In this document: positions 1-7,367 of the stretch, in pieces | How positions within the stretch are numbered: position 1 is the first letter of the stretch | How the letters are laid out: each line of letters opens with the position of its first letter | From: Candidatus Scatousia excrementipullorum | GTDB lineage: Bacteria; Cyanobacteriota; Vampirovibrionia; Gastranaerophilales; Gastranaerophilaceae | Assembly: GCA_017694215.1 (NCBI GenBank) | Contig: JADIND010000114.1 | Location: forward strand, 1-42,412 | Length of the DNA stretch: 42,412 nucleotides | Direction: 5' to 3' | Notes under the pieces: model-generated | Seen by the model: only the letters and a program-made list of their open reading frames with translations | Told to the model about the DNA's origin: nothing | Databases searched by the model: none | Made by a program: the position numbers and the translations under genes

Positions 1-4
1 AAAA

Positions 5-216
5 ATATAATCCTTAAGAACTAATTCTTGTGTATACTGTTACATTTTTTAACAGTAAAAAATACACTTAATTTAGTCATTGCAGCAATAACTTGAATAT
101 TCAGTGGTTATTTGTTATTATAAAAAAATAGCTCCGGAGGATTGTATACGGAGTATATAAAAATAATCATTAAAATTTGTAACATTATTCACGAGAATTA
201 GCTCTTGAGGATTATA
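5..216. repeat. Three copies of an 18-19 bp palindrome-bearing motif upstream of the GH57 gene
   Basis: Two direct copies, TAGCTCCGGAGGATTGTA (from 129) and TAGCTCTTGAGGATTATA (from 199), match at 15 of 18 positions. A third copy lies inverted at 5-23. Extended outward, bases 1-30 and 192-221 form an inverted repeat of about 29 bp with three mismatches. Each copy centres on a small palindrome (CTCCGGAG, CTC-TT-GAG, CTTAAG). They lie in the otherwise gene-free first 304 bases, so they could be operators for the downstream gene or remnants of a mobile repeat. The copies are seen in the sequence; the function is inferred. Confidence 0.6.
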
Positions 217-304
217 TTTTTTAGTCGTTTGTGGTATAAATAATATATAAGTAAGAATTATAGTTATATAATAATTCGTTTTAAAATAAGATATGGAGGC
301 ACAA

Positions 305-2026
305 ATGTCAGTAGGACAATTCGTATTTATGTTACACAGCCACCTTCCTTATTACAGAAAAGCCGGCATGTGGCCTTTCGGGGAAGAAAACCTTTATGAA
401 TGTATGGCAGAAACATACGTTCCGTTGCTTAATGCTATTTCCGAACTTTATGACGAAGGCATTAAAGCTAAATTGACTGTCGGAATTACTCCGATTTTGG
501 CAGAACAGCTTAATGATGAACACCTCAAACACGGGTTCGTTAAATATCTTAATTCCAGAATTGAACAGGTTTCTAAAGATTTGGAAAGATATCCTGATCC
601 GAAAGTTGCTCATTCACAGCACTTGAAATATCTGGCTAAATATTATTTTGACTGGTTTAACCATATCAAAGATTCTTATGTTAATAAATACGGAATGGAT
701 TTAATCGGACAATTCAAAAAATATCAGGATTTGGGCTGTATTGAAATTACAACTTCAGGTGCAACTCATGGTTTTTCACCGCTGCTTGCAACTGACAGCA
801 ACCTGAATGCCCAGTTCAAAGTAGGTTCCGACACAACAAAAAGATTGTTCGGCAAAAAGGCTATCGGCTGCTGGCTTCCTGAATGTGCTTACAGACAGGG
901 TTACGAATATGTGGGTAAAGACGGTAAAAAACACTGGAGACCTGCTATTGAAGTTACCCTTCAAAATAATGATATTGAATATTTCTTCACTGAATCTCAT
1001 GTAATTGAAGGCGGAAATTCTATAGGTAACAGACGTGTAATCGGAGTTTACGGGAATATTGAATATATTCCGCTTCCTGAACGTCCTGCAACAGGCTATG
1101 ATACATATTCAGCTTACTGGCTTCCTGATGCTCAGGTTGCTGTTATGGGCAGAAATGACAGAGCAGGTTATCAGGTTTGGTCTGCTGCTGACGGGTACCC
1201 GGGAGACGGCTGTTTCCGTGAATTCCATAAAAAAGATGATAAATCGGGCATGCACTATTGGAGAATTACATCCCCTACAACAGATTTAGGCGATAAAATG
1301 TTGTATGATCCGGTTTTGGCTTTAAACAAAATTAATGAAAATTCAGACCACTATACAACTTTAATTTACCACTTGCTGAATGATTACAAAAAAGCTCACA
1401 ATGGTAAAGAAGGTCTTGTAATGGTATCATTTGACACTGAATTATTCGGACACTAGTGGTTTGAAGGTGTTGAATTTATCAAACAGGTAATCAAAAAATT
1501 CAACACATATCTTCCTGAAGTAGAGAGAATGACAGCAGGTGAATACTTGCACGCCCATCCGCCTACGGAAGCTATTCAAATTCCGGAAAGCTCATGGGGT
1601 CAGGGCGGTCATTTCTATGTATGGAACAACCACTTAACAGAATGGACGTGGCCTATTATCCATGCTTGCGAAAAACGTATAAACAAAATTGCGGATAAAT
1701 ATCCGGAAATTCCGGAAGATAAACTTTTGCACAGAGCATTGAATCAAATGGCAAGAGAGAATTTGCTTTTGCAAAGTTCCGACTGGCCGTTCTTAATTAC
1801 AACATGGCAGGCAAAAGATTATGCAACAGACAGATTCAGAGAACATGTTGACAGATTTGAAAAAATTTGCGATATGATTGAAAGCGGAAACATCAATGAC
1901 GAAGAATTGAAGAAAATCGAAAGCATTGATAACTGCTTCCCTGAAATTGATTACAGAGTATATCAATCAATCGAAGAAGGGGTTATACCTCAGCAATCTG
2001 CAAAACTTGCACCATTATACAACTAA
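305..2026 (+). pseudogene. GH57 1,4-alpha-glucan branching enzyme, interrupted by an in-frame TAG
   Basis: Glycoside hydrolase family 57 enzyme that would introduce alpha-1,6 branches into glycogen in the cytoplasm. The start is the ATG at 305, placed 5 bases after GGAGG (295-299), rather than the in-frame ATG at 293 that overlaps this ribosome site. The N-terminal GH57 barrel has the motif HSHLPYYR and the nucleophile motif CWLPECAY (Glu193). The acid/base motif FDTELFGH (Asp377) ends directly at TAG (1454-1456) and is followed in the same frame by WFEG. Family members read GHWWFEG here, so TGG changed to TAG. The remaining part to 2026 (DUF1957-like, with SWGQGG and W-rich segments) is open and undamaged. 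Full length would be about 573 residues. The product is probably truncated inside the catalytic motif and dead unless the amber is suppressed or is a sequencing error. Family assignment is firm; gene status is uncertain. Confidence 0.8.
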
Positions 2027-2047
2027 TGTATTTTAAAATACAAAAAA

Positions 2048-2075
2048 GGCGGGCAGCAAAAGCCCGTCTTTTTTT
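2048..2075 (+). terminator. Rho-independent terminator after the GH57 gene
   Basis: Stem GGCGGGC (2048-2054) pairs with GCCCGTC (2062-2068) with one G-U pair and a 7-base loop, followed by a run of T. It lies 22 bases after the TAA stop. Confidence 0.85.
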
Positions 2076-2108
2076 ATTATTTAGCATTGCTATACAGGTT
2101 GAAAAAGA

Positions 2109-2786
2109 CTAAACTTTTATGCTCAATTTCGGAAATTCATTTTTTATTTTTTCAAAAGCAGCTTTATCCGGTTCATAGGTTTTGAGAGGCTTTAACATAA
2201 TAATTTCATTATCCTTCAATCCGATTTTCTTGAATAATTCTCTTGCTTGCGGAGTTTTTCCGATAAATCCGTCAAGCCACATATCAGCAAAGATAGTATG
2301 TTTAGTCGGAATAAACGGCTTGCAGCTTTCTTTATTATTTTTATTTTTTGAAACATTCAATGCGACGACAGCATGGTCAAGCGGACGCGGAGGTTTTCGG
2401 GAATTAATCTCTTTTGCATAAATAGCAAACGTATCACAATTTTTAATTCCGTTCAACCTGCAGATGGTTTTTGTAATTTCGGCATACTCATCACAATTAG
2501 CGACCTTGAAAGCCCTGACACATCCTATTAAACCTCTGAAATGTTCGGAAATTCCGCCGTCACGGTACAGAGATTTGACAAAGTATCTGACAAATTTTAA
2601 CCGGTCTTCAATCTCTTTAATTTCCGGTTGTTTATCAGCGAACTCTTCAGGAGAAAGGAAGCAGGCTTTTGAAGGCGACCTTAAATCCGGGAGAGTTTCA
2701 TTGAAAGCAAATTTTAATTTAGGCAGAATTTTATGAGTTTTAGGGCGTCCGGTAAATGTATATTTTGAATTAATATTGTTTATCAT
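2109..2786 (-). CDS. Orphan protein with papain/transglutaminase-like Cys-His-Asp pattern
   Basis: A 225-residue protein of no family I can name with certainty. Visible features are Cys98 in NCDEYA, His138 in LDHAVVAL and Asp168 in FADMWLDGF. This order matches the Cys-His-Asp triads of papain-fold deamidases and proteases such as the Pasteurella toxin C3 domain and SseI. The Cys-to-His distance is 40 residues. There is no signal peptide or membrane segment. The N-terminus (MINNINSKYTFTGR) resembles the start of other orphan proteins in this window. It stands alone, reading away from tRNA-Asp, and ends in TAG close to the terminator of the GH57 gene. Function as a cysteine protease, transglutaminase or deamidase acting on another protein is inference from spacing and motif shape only. 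Confidence 0.7.
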   Translation of the reverse strand: MINNINSKYTFTGRPKTHKILPKLKFAFNETLPDLRSPSKACFLSPEEFADKQPEIKEIEDRLKFVRYFVKSLYRDGGISEHFRGLIGCVRAFKVANCDEYAEITKTICRLNGIKNCDTFAIYAKEINSRKPPRPLDHAVVALNVSKNKNNKESCKPFIPTKHTIFADMWLDGFIGKTPQARELFKKIGLKDNEIIMLKPLKTYEPDKAAFEKIKNEFPKLSIKV

Positions 2787-2827
2787 ATAAATAGGAAAAC
2801 CCGTAAAAAAAATTTTTGCTCAAAGTA

Positions 2828-2856
2828 TTGCAAAAAAAAATTCAGCATTTTATAAT
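2828..2856 (+). promoter_or_regulatory. Sigma-70-type promoter for tRNA-Asp
   Basis: TTGCAA (2828-2833), a 17-base spacer and TATAAT (2851-2856), with the tRNA starting 44 bases downstream. The match and spacing are good. Confidence 0.75.
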
Positions 2857-2900
2857 AAATCTTGCGGAGCAGCACAATAAAATGAGTTGTTCTGAAAAAT

Positions 2901-2975
2901 GGGAGCGTAGCTCAGTTTGGTTAGAGCGCATGCCTGTCACGCATGAGGTCGCGAGTTCGAGCCTCGTCGTTCCCG
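2901..2975 (+). tRNA. tRNA-Asp (GTC)
   Basis: Full cloverleaf. The acceptor arm GGGAGCG pairs with CGTTCCC, including one G-U pair, with discriminator G2975. The D arm is GCTCAGTTTGGTTAGAGC. The anticodon stem CATGC/GCATG holds loop CTGTCAC with anticodon GTC. The T arm is GCGAG-TTCGAGC-CTCGT. CCA is not encoded. The last 15 bases recur at 3148-3162 (see the repeat entry), so the 3' end may have been rebuilt by an integration event. Confidence 0.97.
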
Positions 2976-2977
2976 AA

Positions 2978-3016
2978 TTAAATAACCACCGGTAATACCG
3001 GTGGTTATTTAATTTT
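2978..3016 (+). terminator. Hairpin terminator directly after tRNA-Asp
   Basis: A perfect 16-bp stem (2978-2993 with 2997-3012, core ACCACCGGT/ACCGGTGGT) with a 3-base loop, followed by TTTT. The T-run is short but the stem is very stable. It lies within the 187-bp inserted segment. Confidence 0.75.
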
Positions 3017-3077
3017 GCGAAGGTTTCGAGGTGAGAACTTTTAAAGTTCGAGCGACCTGCGAGCAGAGGGCGAAGGC

Positions 3078-3113
3078 TTGGCTGCTTATGGCTTTGGCCA
3101 TATAAGCAGCCAA
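3078..3113 (+). other. Long structured hairpin in the tRNA-linked segment
   Basis: Left arm TTGGCTGCTTATGGC (3078-3092), loop TTTG, right arm 3097-3113. Pairing is complete apart from a 2-base bulge. There is no T-run after it, so it is not an ordinary terminator. It is flanked by GACCTGC and GCAGGTC, which could pair across it to form a larger folded RNA or DNA structure. Confidence 0.5.
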
Positions 3114-3173
3114 CCGTAGACCCGTTTAATGCGAGCAGGTCAAGACGGCCTCGTCGTTCCCGCCATTTAAATT

Positions 3174-3200
3174 AAGAGCCTTTTTAAGAGGCTCTTTTTT
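3174..3200 (+). terminator. Terminator after the second tRNA 3'-end copy
   Basis: AAGAGCCT (3174-3181) pairs with AGGCTCTT (3189-3196), followed by a T-run. It is probably the original tRNA-Asp terminator, displaced by the 187-bp segment. From here to 3391 I see no gene, only AT-rich promoter-like sequence near the end. Confidence 0.75.
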
Positions 3201-3391
3201 AATAGCAGAATGCCAGTGGCAAAAGTGCAGATTGCGAGTTCGGCGGATTTGCGGACGTATTGCGTGAACGGTGTATTTTTATGTCCGGGTTATTCTCCGT
3301 ATAATATATGTAAATATTTTGTAATATAGCAAATTATTTATAAAACATTTGTGCTAGATTTGTTGTAAGTATAATTTTTAGGAAATCATTA

Positions 3392-4294
3392 ATGAAAGTA
3401 AATCCAATTAAGTCTTTTACATTTAAAGCTAACAATTTTAATGAAGATAATACTCTGGGATATGATGATGAAATCTCACAATCAAGACGTAATTTTATAC
3501 GTGAACATTATGACTCATATAGAATGCCATATCAGAGCATATATGAAACAGAAGGCCGGTTGAGTGAATACAGGTTAAATAATTTAATTAATACTTTAAC
3601 TAACAAACCTCGCAAAGTAGATTATAGCTCAATTATCAGTTTACCTGTTCCAAATATAAGATATATCGGAAATAATTCTTACCGCGGCGGCACTATGGTT
3701 GATAAACCTGAATGTCTGCAAGCATTAAAAGATGCCGGCATAAAGCACGTCATAAGTTTGTATTATTCTCCGGAATACGAAAATGCTGTAAAGCAGACCG
3801 GTTTAGATTATCACTGCTTCAATATGAAACATCGGAATGAAGAGGAAGGTCTTTGGTATAATGATGTTTGCTGCTCAAAGCAGAGTTACGAAAATAGCTT
3901 AAAGAGCCTTTTTGGTGATGATAAAAATGCTATAAAAATTCGCCTGGAGGCTTATGATAGAGATAGCAGAGGTCCGATAGATGAGCTGGTCGGGTTTGTC
4001 AAACGCATGCAGGAAGGATATTGTTATGTCGGCTGCGAATTTGGAACAAATACTACAAGTGATGCATTAGTTTATATAAATAGAGCCTTTAATCCGCAAG
4101 ATGGAAGGGAATTGGAGTTTTTTGATTATTATAAGGCAGATTGCCTGAGAAATTTATATGATAAATTAACCGTTAATGATAAAAAACTGATGGGTTGGAC
4201 AAAACAATTTGATTTGAACTTTTTACCTAAATTAGAAATTGCAAAAAAGGCATTCCTGGAAAAAGCATTAAAAGAGGCTCGAGGATTATTTTAG
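3392..4294 (+). CDS. Tyrosine-phosphatase-like orphan protein lacking the P-loop Arg
   Basis: A 300-residue protein. Residues about 85-145 (PNIRYIGNNSYRGG, then a Leu-rich stretch and HVISLYY) resemble the start of a dual-specificity phosphatase fold. GYCYVGCEFGTNTTSDA (about 209-225) sits where the CX5R(S/T) P-loop should be. The nucleophile Cys215 and the Gly are kept, but the Arg position (221) is Thr. Without that Arg, phosphate binding should fail, so this looks like a pseudophosphatase or a protein that only binds phospho-ligands. The start has AGGA at 3380-3383 and a TATAAT at 3370-3375. The N-terminus MKVNPIKSFTFKAN resembles that of other orphans here. There is no signal peptide. Fold assignment is inference from motif order. 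Confidence 0.7.
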   Translation: MKVNPIKSFTFKANNFNEDNTLGYDDEISQSRRNFIREHYDSYRMPYQSIYETEGRLSEYRLNNLINTLTNKPRKVDYSSIISLPVPNIRYIGNNSYRGGTMVDKPECLQALKDAGIKHVISLYYSPEYENAVKQTGLDYHCFNMKHRNEEEGLWYNDVCCSKQSYENSLKSLFGDDKNAIKIRLEAYDRDSRGPIDELVGFVKRMQEGYCYVGCEFGTNTTSDALVYINRAFNPQDGRELEFFDYYKADCLRNLYDKLTVNDKKLMGWTKQFDLNFLPKLEIAKKAFLEKALKEARGLF

Positions 4295-4368
4295 CAATTT
4301 GTTGACATGTTACGTATTTTTGTCAGAATCTATCTGGGGGACAAGTTGTGCGGGGTTATAATTTCTTG

Positions 4369-5703
4369 TTAAATTTTTACCATATCTTCTTTATATTGTC
4401 TTTTTAATAATTTTTTAAACTCTTCTTCCTTTTGAACAATGGATAATCCTTGCAAAGTTTTATCAATAAATTTTCTTTCCAGTACATTATTTTGCTCAAA
4501 TTCATACACGTCATTAAGCGAAAAATTATATTCCATATTCATTGCCGGCATTATACGAATTTGTTTTCTATTTTTCCCTATGCTTTCAACTAATTCGTCT
4601 TGATCAAACTGTTGTAAAAAGCTTAATTTGCATAACTCCGGCAGCAGATTGTTATAAAAATCGGATGTTGATTTCTGACCTATAAACACCTTGTGTTCTT
4701 TCCAATAATTAATAAACTCGATTTCCCCACCTTTTTTAACATAAATGCTGTATATTTCACGACCATAACTATCAGCTATCCGAATCTTTAATTGTTTGTC
4801 ATAGTCGAATAATTTCTCCAATTCACTTAAATTAACGCAATCAATAAATGCTCTGGATTGCGAAACTTTAAAACCAAAAGCAAAAAAGATTGCTATACTT
4901 TCATTTTCAAGTACCGGACGATAATCTATTTGATTAATACAATCATAATTTAATATAATTTTATTTGCCCAATTAGTTTGATATGAGATAATTTTTTGGT
5001 TTTCGTTGTCATCGATAAATGATTGTAATAGTTTTTCAATTCTTAAATCTAATAGCTGCCTATTTAATTTACATTGATTAAATTTTTCGTACGGAAATAA
5101 TTCCGGATAATTTATAAAAACAAAATCTTGAAAATCTGTTATCAACATTTTTTCAATATTTGAACATTTAAGGTTTGAAAGACGCTTGAAAATTTCTCTC
5201 CAGGTTAAGACAACAGGAAATTTAACCAGATAATAGTCATCATTAATAATATAATTACCCAAAATTTTACCTACAGATAATTGTTCTTCCCATACATTAC
5301 AATGTGCAGGTTTATTTTCTATTATAAAAGTCCAATCATTATTTAAAGCAATAACACCATCATAAACAGCTCTTCGTTCAGAGCAAGCTACTTTTTTGTT
5401 AAGTTTTATTCTTTCATCAGTAATTAGTATAGAAAGAATTTTAGAATTCAGAAAATTTTTAGCCTGCTCACATCCAACTTGTGTAGTAATGTCATAAGTT
5501 GGATGTGATAAAAATAAATTTTCAAAAGTTGGTTCACTATCATCCGTAATTTTTTTTAAATATTCTTCTCTCAAATAATCATAAAACATATAAAATACAG
5601 CAGAAGAATAACGTAAAAGTATCAAAAAGCCTCTTGTTAAATGGTCTTCATGATGTTCGTTGTTTTTTTCATATGGTATAAAAGCATTCATCTGTTTTTT
5701 CAT
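4369..5703 (-). CDS. PD-(D/E)XK superfamily nuclease-like protein
   Basis: A 444-residue cytoplasmic protein. The N-terminal EDHLTRGFLILLRY (about 19-32) is a helical motif often seen before PD-(D/E)XK domains. The nuclease core is visible as YDGVIAL (Asp115), then WTFIIENKP with Glu129 and Lys131, the D...ExK metal site. Downstream helices and strands to the C-terminus are unassigned and may recognise the target. No methyltransferase, helicase or other restriction partner is adjacent. It could be a solitary anti-phage or DNA-degrading nuclease; the target is unknown. Base composition is even more AT-rich than the housekeeping genes. AGGA lies before the ATG, and a palindrome overlaps the upstream region. 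Confidence 0.75.
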   Translation of the reverse strand: MKKQMNAFIPYEKNNEHHEDHLTRGFLILLRYSSAVFYMFYDYLREEYLKKITDDSEPTFENLFLSHPTYDITTQVGCEQAKNFLNSKILSILITDERIKLNKKVACSERRAVYDGVIALNNDWTFIIENKPAHCNVWEEQLSVGKILGNYIINDDYYLVKFPVVLTWREIFKRLSNLKCSNIEKMLITDFQDFVFINYPELFPYEKFNQCKLNRQLLDLRIEKLLQSFIDDNENQKIISYQTNWANKIILNYDCINQIDYRPVLENESIAIFFAFGFKVSQSRAFIDCVNLSELEKLFDYDKQLKIRIADSYGREIYSIYVKKGGEIEFINYWKEHKVFIGQKSTSDFYNNLLPELCKLSFLQQFDQDELVESIGKNRKQIRIMPAMNMEYNFSLNDVYEFEQNNVLERKFIDKTLQGLSIVQKEEEFKKLLKRQYKEDMVKI

Positions 5704-5714
5704 AATATTAATTC

Positions 5715-5729
5715 CTGTTTTACAAACAG
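5715..5729 (-). promoter_or_regulatory. Palindromic operator-like site before the nuclease gene
   Basis: CTGTTTTACAAACAG has 6-bp arms around a 3-base centre. It lies immediately upstream of the ribosome-binding site of the nuclease gene, a plausible repressor site. No regulator gene is next to it. Confidence 0.4.
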
Positions 5730-5895
5730 TTTAGCATACGACTCCGCCAAAACTTGTCGTAACAAAATTTACAACTACACTATAGGTCTGTAATAGGATA
5801 CAAGTATTATAGCACAATATAAATATAAATATGACTATCATACACAATAAACCGGAATTTCTTTTGGTTTTTGTATAACTACTACAAAAATTAAT

Positions 5896-6459
5896 CTATA
5901 CAACTTCATCCAGTTTGTTAATTCTTACTTCATCAAATCCATATTTCAAAAGTTTTTCAGGGTTTATTACTCCGCGTTTTATAAAAGCATCAATATCCGG
6001 GTTTGAAATAAGCCATTCATCTTTTACACTGTTATAGGCTATTTTATGAATATTTTCCCCGCCTTTTAATTCTGAATACGGTATATTATTATCTTTTAAG
6101 AATTTCGCGAAATTGTTATAGCCGGTCACACTTTCTCTGCTGTAATTTTTGGAACCTACAAGCAGAGCCTGCAGATATTCATTTGTCATATCTACAGAAC
6201 TTCTGATTTTACCGGCTATATATGAAAAAACAGCATTGTTTGAACTTAAATCAGGAGTTATATGCATAAGAAAAACAGTCTGACCGTCGGTAAGCCCGAG
6301 TGCCGTGCAGTCTAAAATTCTGTCTGTTTTAGCAGAAATACCTTTTTTAGCACCCCTGATATTCCATACATTTACGTTATTGACTATTGATGATGTCTGA
6401 CTGTCAAAGGATGCTGAACAAACCGGTCTGATTATTGATGTAAATGAAATATCAGTCAT
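5896..6459 (-). CDS. Orphan protein, candidate CheD/CNF1-type cysteine deamidase
   Basis: A 187-residue protein. Cys51 in ILDCTALG is followed 15 residues later by His66 in FLMHITPD. The same Cys-to-His spacing occurs in CNF1 (Cys866/His881), and a similar one in CheD, which deamidates glutamines in target proteins. Between them is a DGQT turn and a hydrophobic strand, as in that fold. There is no signal peptide or membrane segment. The N-terminus MTDISFTSIIRPV resembles other orphan proteins here. AAAGG stands 7 bases before the ATG. It lies 47 bases after the small gene at 6507-6848, so the two may be co-transcribed. Deamidase function is an inference; the protein could be an unrelated Cys-His hydrolase. 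Confidence 0.65.
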   Translation of the reverse strand: MTDISFTSIIRPVCSASFDSQTSSIVNNVNVWNIRGAKKGISAKTDRILDCTALGLTDGQTVFLMHITPDLSSNNAVFSYIAGKIRSSVDMTNEYLQALLVGSKNYSRESVTGYNNFAKFLKDNNIPYSELKGGENIHKIAYNSVKDEWLISNPDIDAFIKRGVINPEKLLKYGFDEVRINKLDEVV

Positions 6460-6506
6460 AAATTTACCTTTCAGAAAACATAACGTTCCTGAAAAATAAA
6501 ATTTGC

Positions 6507-6848
6507 CTAAAACAGACCTAAAAGTTTGAGTTTATTTAACTGACCTACCTGTTCTGCTCCTGTCATATTTAATGCACTGATTTCTACACTTGCTTTAGCC
6601 TCATCTTGAGCGGAAAATGCCTGATTTTTGTCTGCTTCGCTGCCCGCGTCAACAGCCTGCGGAGTAATTTGCTGATTATTTTCAGATTTCATTGCAGCTT
6701 TAGCTGCTTCCAATTTTGCCTTATCTGCAGTCTTATCCCCTGTAGGTTCAAGTCCCAGAGCTCTTAATTCCCTCATAATTCTTTGATGCTCAGGATCCGG
6801 ATAACATCCGTACATAGAACCGCTGATTGAACTTACATTCATCGACAT
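6507..6848 (-). CDS. Small orphan helical protein
   Basis: 113 residues from the ATG at 6848, which has GGGAG 9 bases upstream and a good promoter. An upstream in-frame start at 6959 is rejected because it would run through a terminator hairpin and the promoter. Residues about 18-50 (HQRIMRELRALGLEPTG, then DKAKLEAAK) look like a short helix-extended-loop-helix or SAP-like unit. The rest is Ala/Glu/Gln-rich and probably disordered, ending in Leu-rich LNKLKLLGLF. I do not recognise a family. It is probably the first gene of a two-gene unit with the deamidase-like gene at 5896-6459. Confidence 0.7.
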   Translation of the reverse strand: MSMNVSSISGSMYGCYPDPEHQRIMRELRALGLEPTGDKTADKAKLEAAKAAMKSENNQQITPQAVDAGSEADKNQAFSAQDEAKASVEISALNMTGAEQVGQLNKLKLLGLF

Positions 6849-6884
6849 AATATAAAACTCCCAAATCTTACTTGATATATACTT

Positions 6885-6913
6885 ATTATATAATAAATAT
6901 ATATCAATTTCAA
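6885..6913 (-). promoter_or_regulatory. Sigma-70-type promoter for the 6848 gene
   Basis: On the minus strand, TTGAAA (6913-6908), a 17-base spacer and TATAAT (6890-6885), about 37 bases before the ATG at 6848. Confidence 0.75.
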
Positions 6914-6934
6914 CTGTTTTTATATTTTTGTTAA

Positions 6935-6957
6935 GAAAAAAGCCGACTAATGCCGGC
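6935..6957 (-). terminator. Terminator after the 58-residue small gene
   Basis: On the minus strand, GCCGGC and GTCGGC pair (one G-U) across a 4-base loop, followed by seven T. It separates the 7011-7187 gene from the promoter of the next minus-strand gene. Confidence 0.8.
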
Positions 6958-7010
6958 ATTGTTTACTGTTTTTAATAAAATTAATTCCTTTTTCCTGTTT
7001 TCCAACGATT

Positions 7011-7187
7011 CTAAGCTATAAAATTGTTACCAAACCTTGTTGCACCATGGAAAAATGATAATTTCATCATATCAACAAGTGTTTTTCTGATTACGAATTT
7101 TTTATTTAAATCAATTTCGTTCAAAGCTTCTGCTGTATTTTTATATGTATCATTAACAGTACTTGAAAATAAAACTAATCTTGCCAT
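7011..7187 (-). CDS. Small orphan protein, 58 residues
   Basis: A 58-residue reading frame beginning MARLVLFSSTVNDTYK and ending TRFGNNFIA, stop TAG. AGAGAGG stands 8 bases before the ATG, and a strong terminator follows 53 bases after the stop, which argues for a real gene. The opposite-strand frame in the same place has no ribosome site and looks like its shadow. The protein is soluble, with a basic centre (DLNKKFVIRK), and has no signal peptide or membrane helix. I do not recognise a family. Confidence 0.7.
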   Translation of the reverse strand: MARLVLFSSTVNDTYKNTAEALNEIDLNKKFVIRKTLVDMMKLSFFHGATRFGNNFIA

Positions 7188-7367
7188 TTTATTAACCTCT
7201 CTTCTCTATTTATCTCTCGTATTTATATAAAAAATTTTTTATAAAAATTATTGACTTTTTATATACAATTTATCCATCATTTGTTACAAATATTTACAAT
7301 CCACAATTTTATTAAAGAATTTACACACAAATACCGTTAACCTAAGTGAATACAGGAGATAAAAACC

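Larger units (their letters stand above)
2961..3162 (+). repeat. 187-bp segment bounded by a 15-bp duplication of the tRNA-Asp 3' end
   Basis: GCCTCGTCGTTCCCG ends the tRNA (2961-2975) and recurs exactly at 3148-3162. The second copy is followed directly by a strong terminator, as expected for an original tRNA trailer. The segment between holds a perfect hairpin (2978-3012), a second long hairpin (3078-3113) and the inverted pair GACCTGC/GCAGGTC enclosing the latter. It has no ORF of note. This layout fits an att-type duplication left by integration at a tRNA gene, followed by loss of the element's genes, or a small non-coding element that inserts there. The duplication is seen; the origin is inferred. 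Confidence 0.65.

Noticed and set aside
1454..1456. Genome-wide reassignment of TAG to an amino acid
   Set aside because: Several genes in the window end in TAG with normal-length products (3392-4294, 7368-8420, murB, ddl), so TAG is a stop here.
6849..6959. Longer N-terminus for the gene at 6507-6848
   Set aside because: It would include a terminator hairpin and the promoter, and its start has no ribosome site.
7024..7230. Plus-strand 68-residue frame
   Set aside because: No ribosome site, hydrophobic shadow composition, and it overlaps a minus-strand gene with strong signals.
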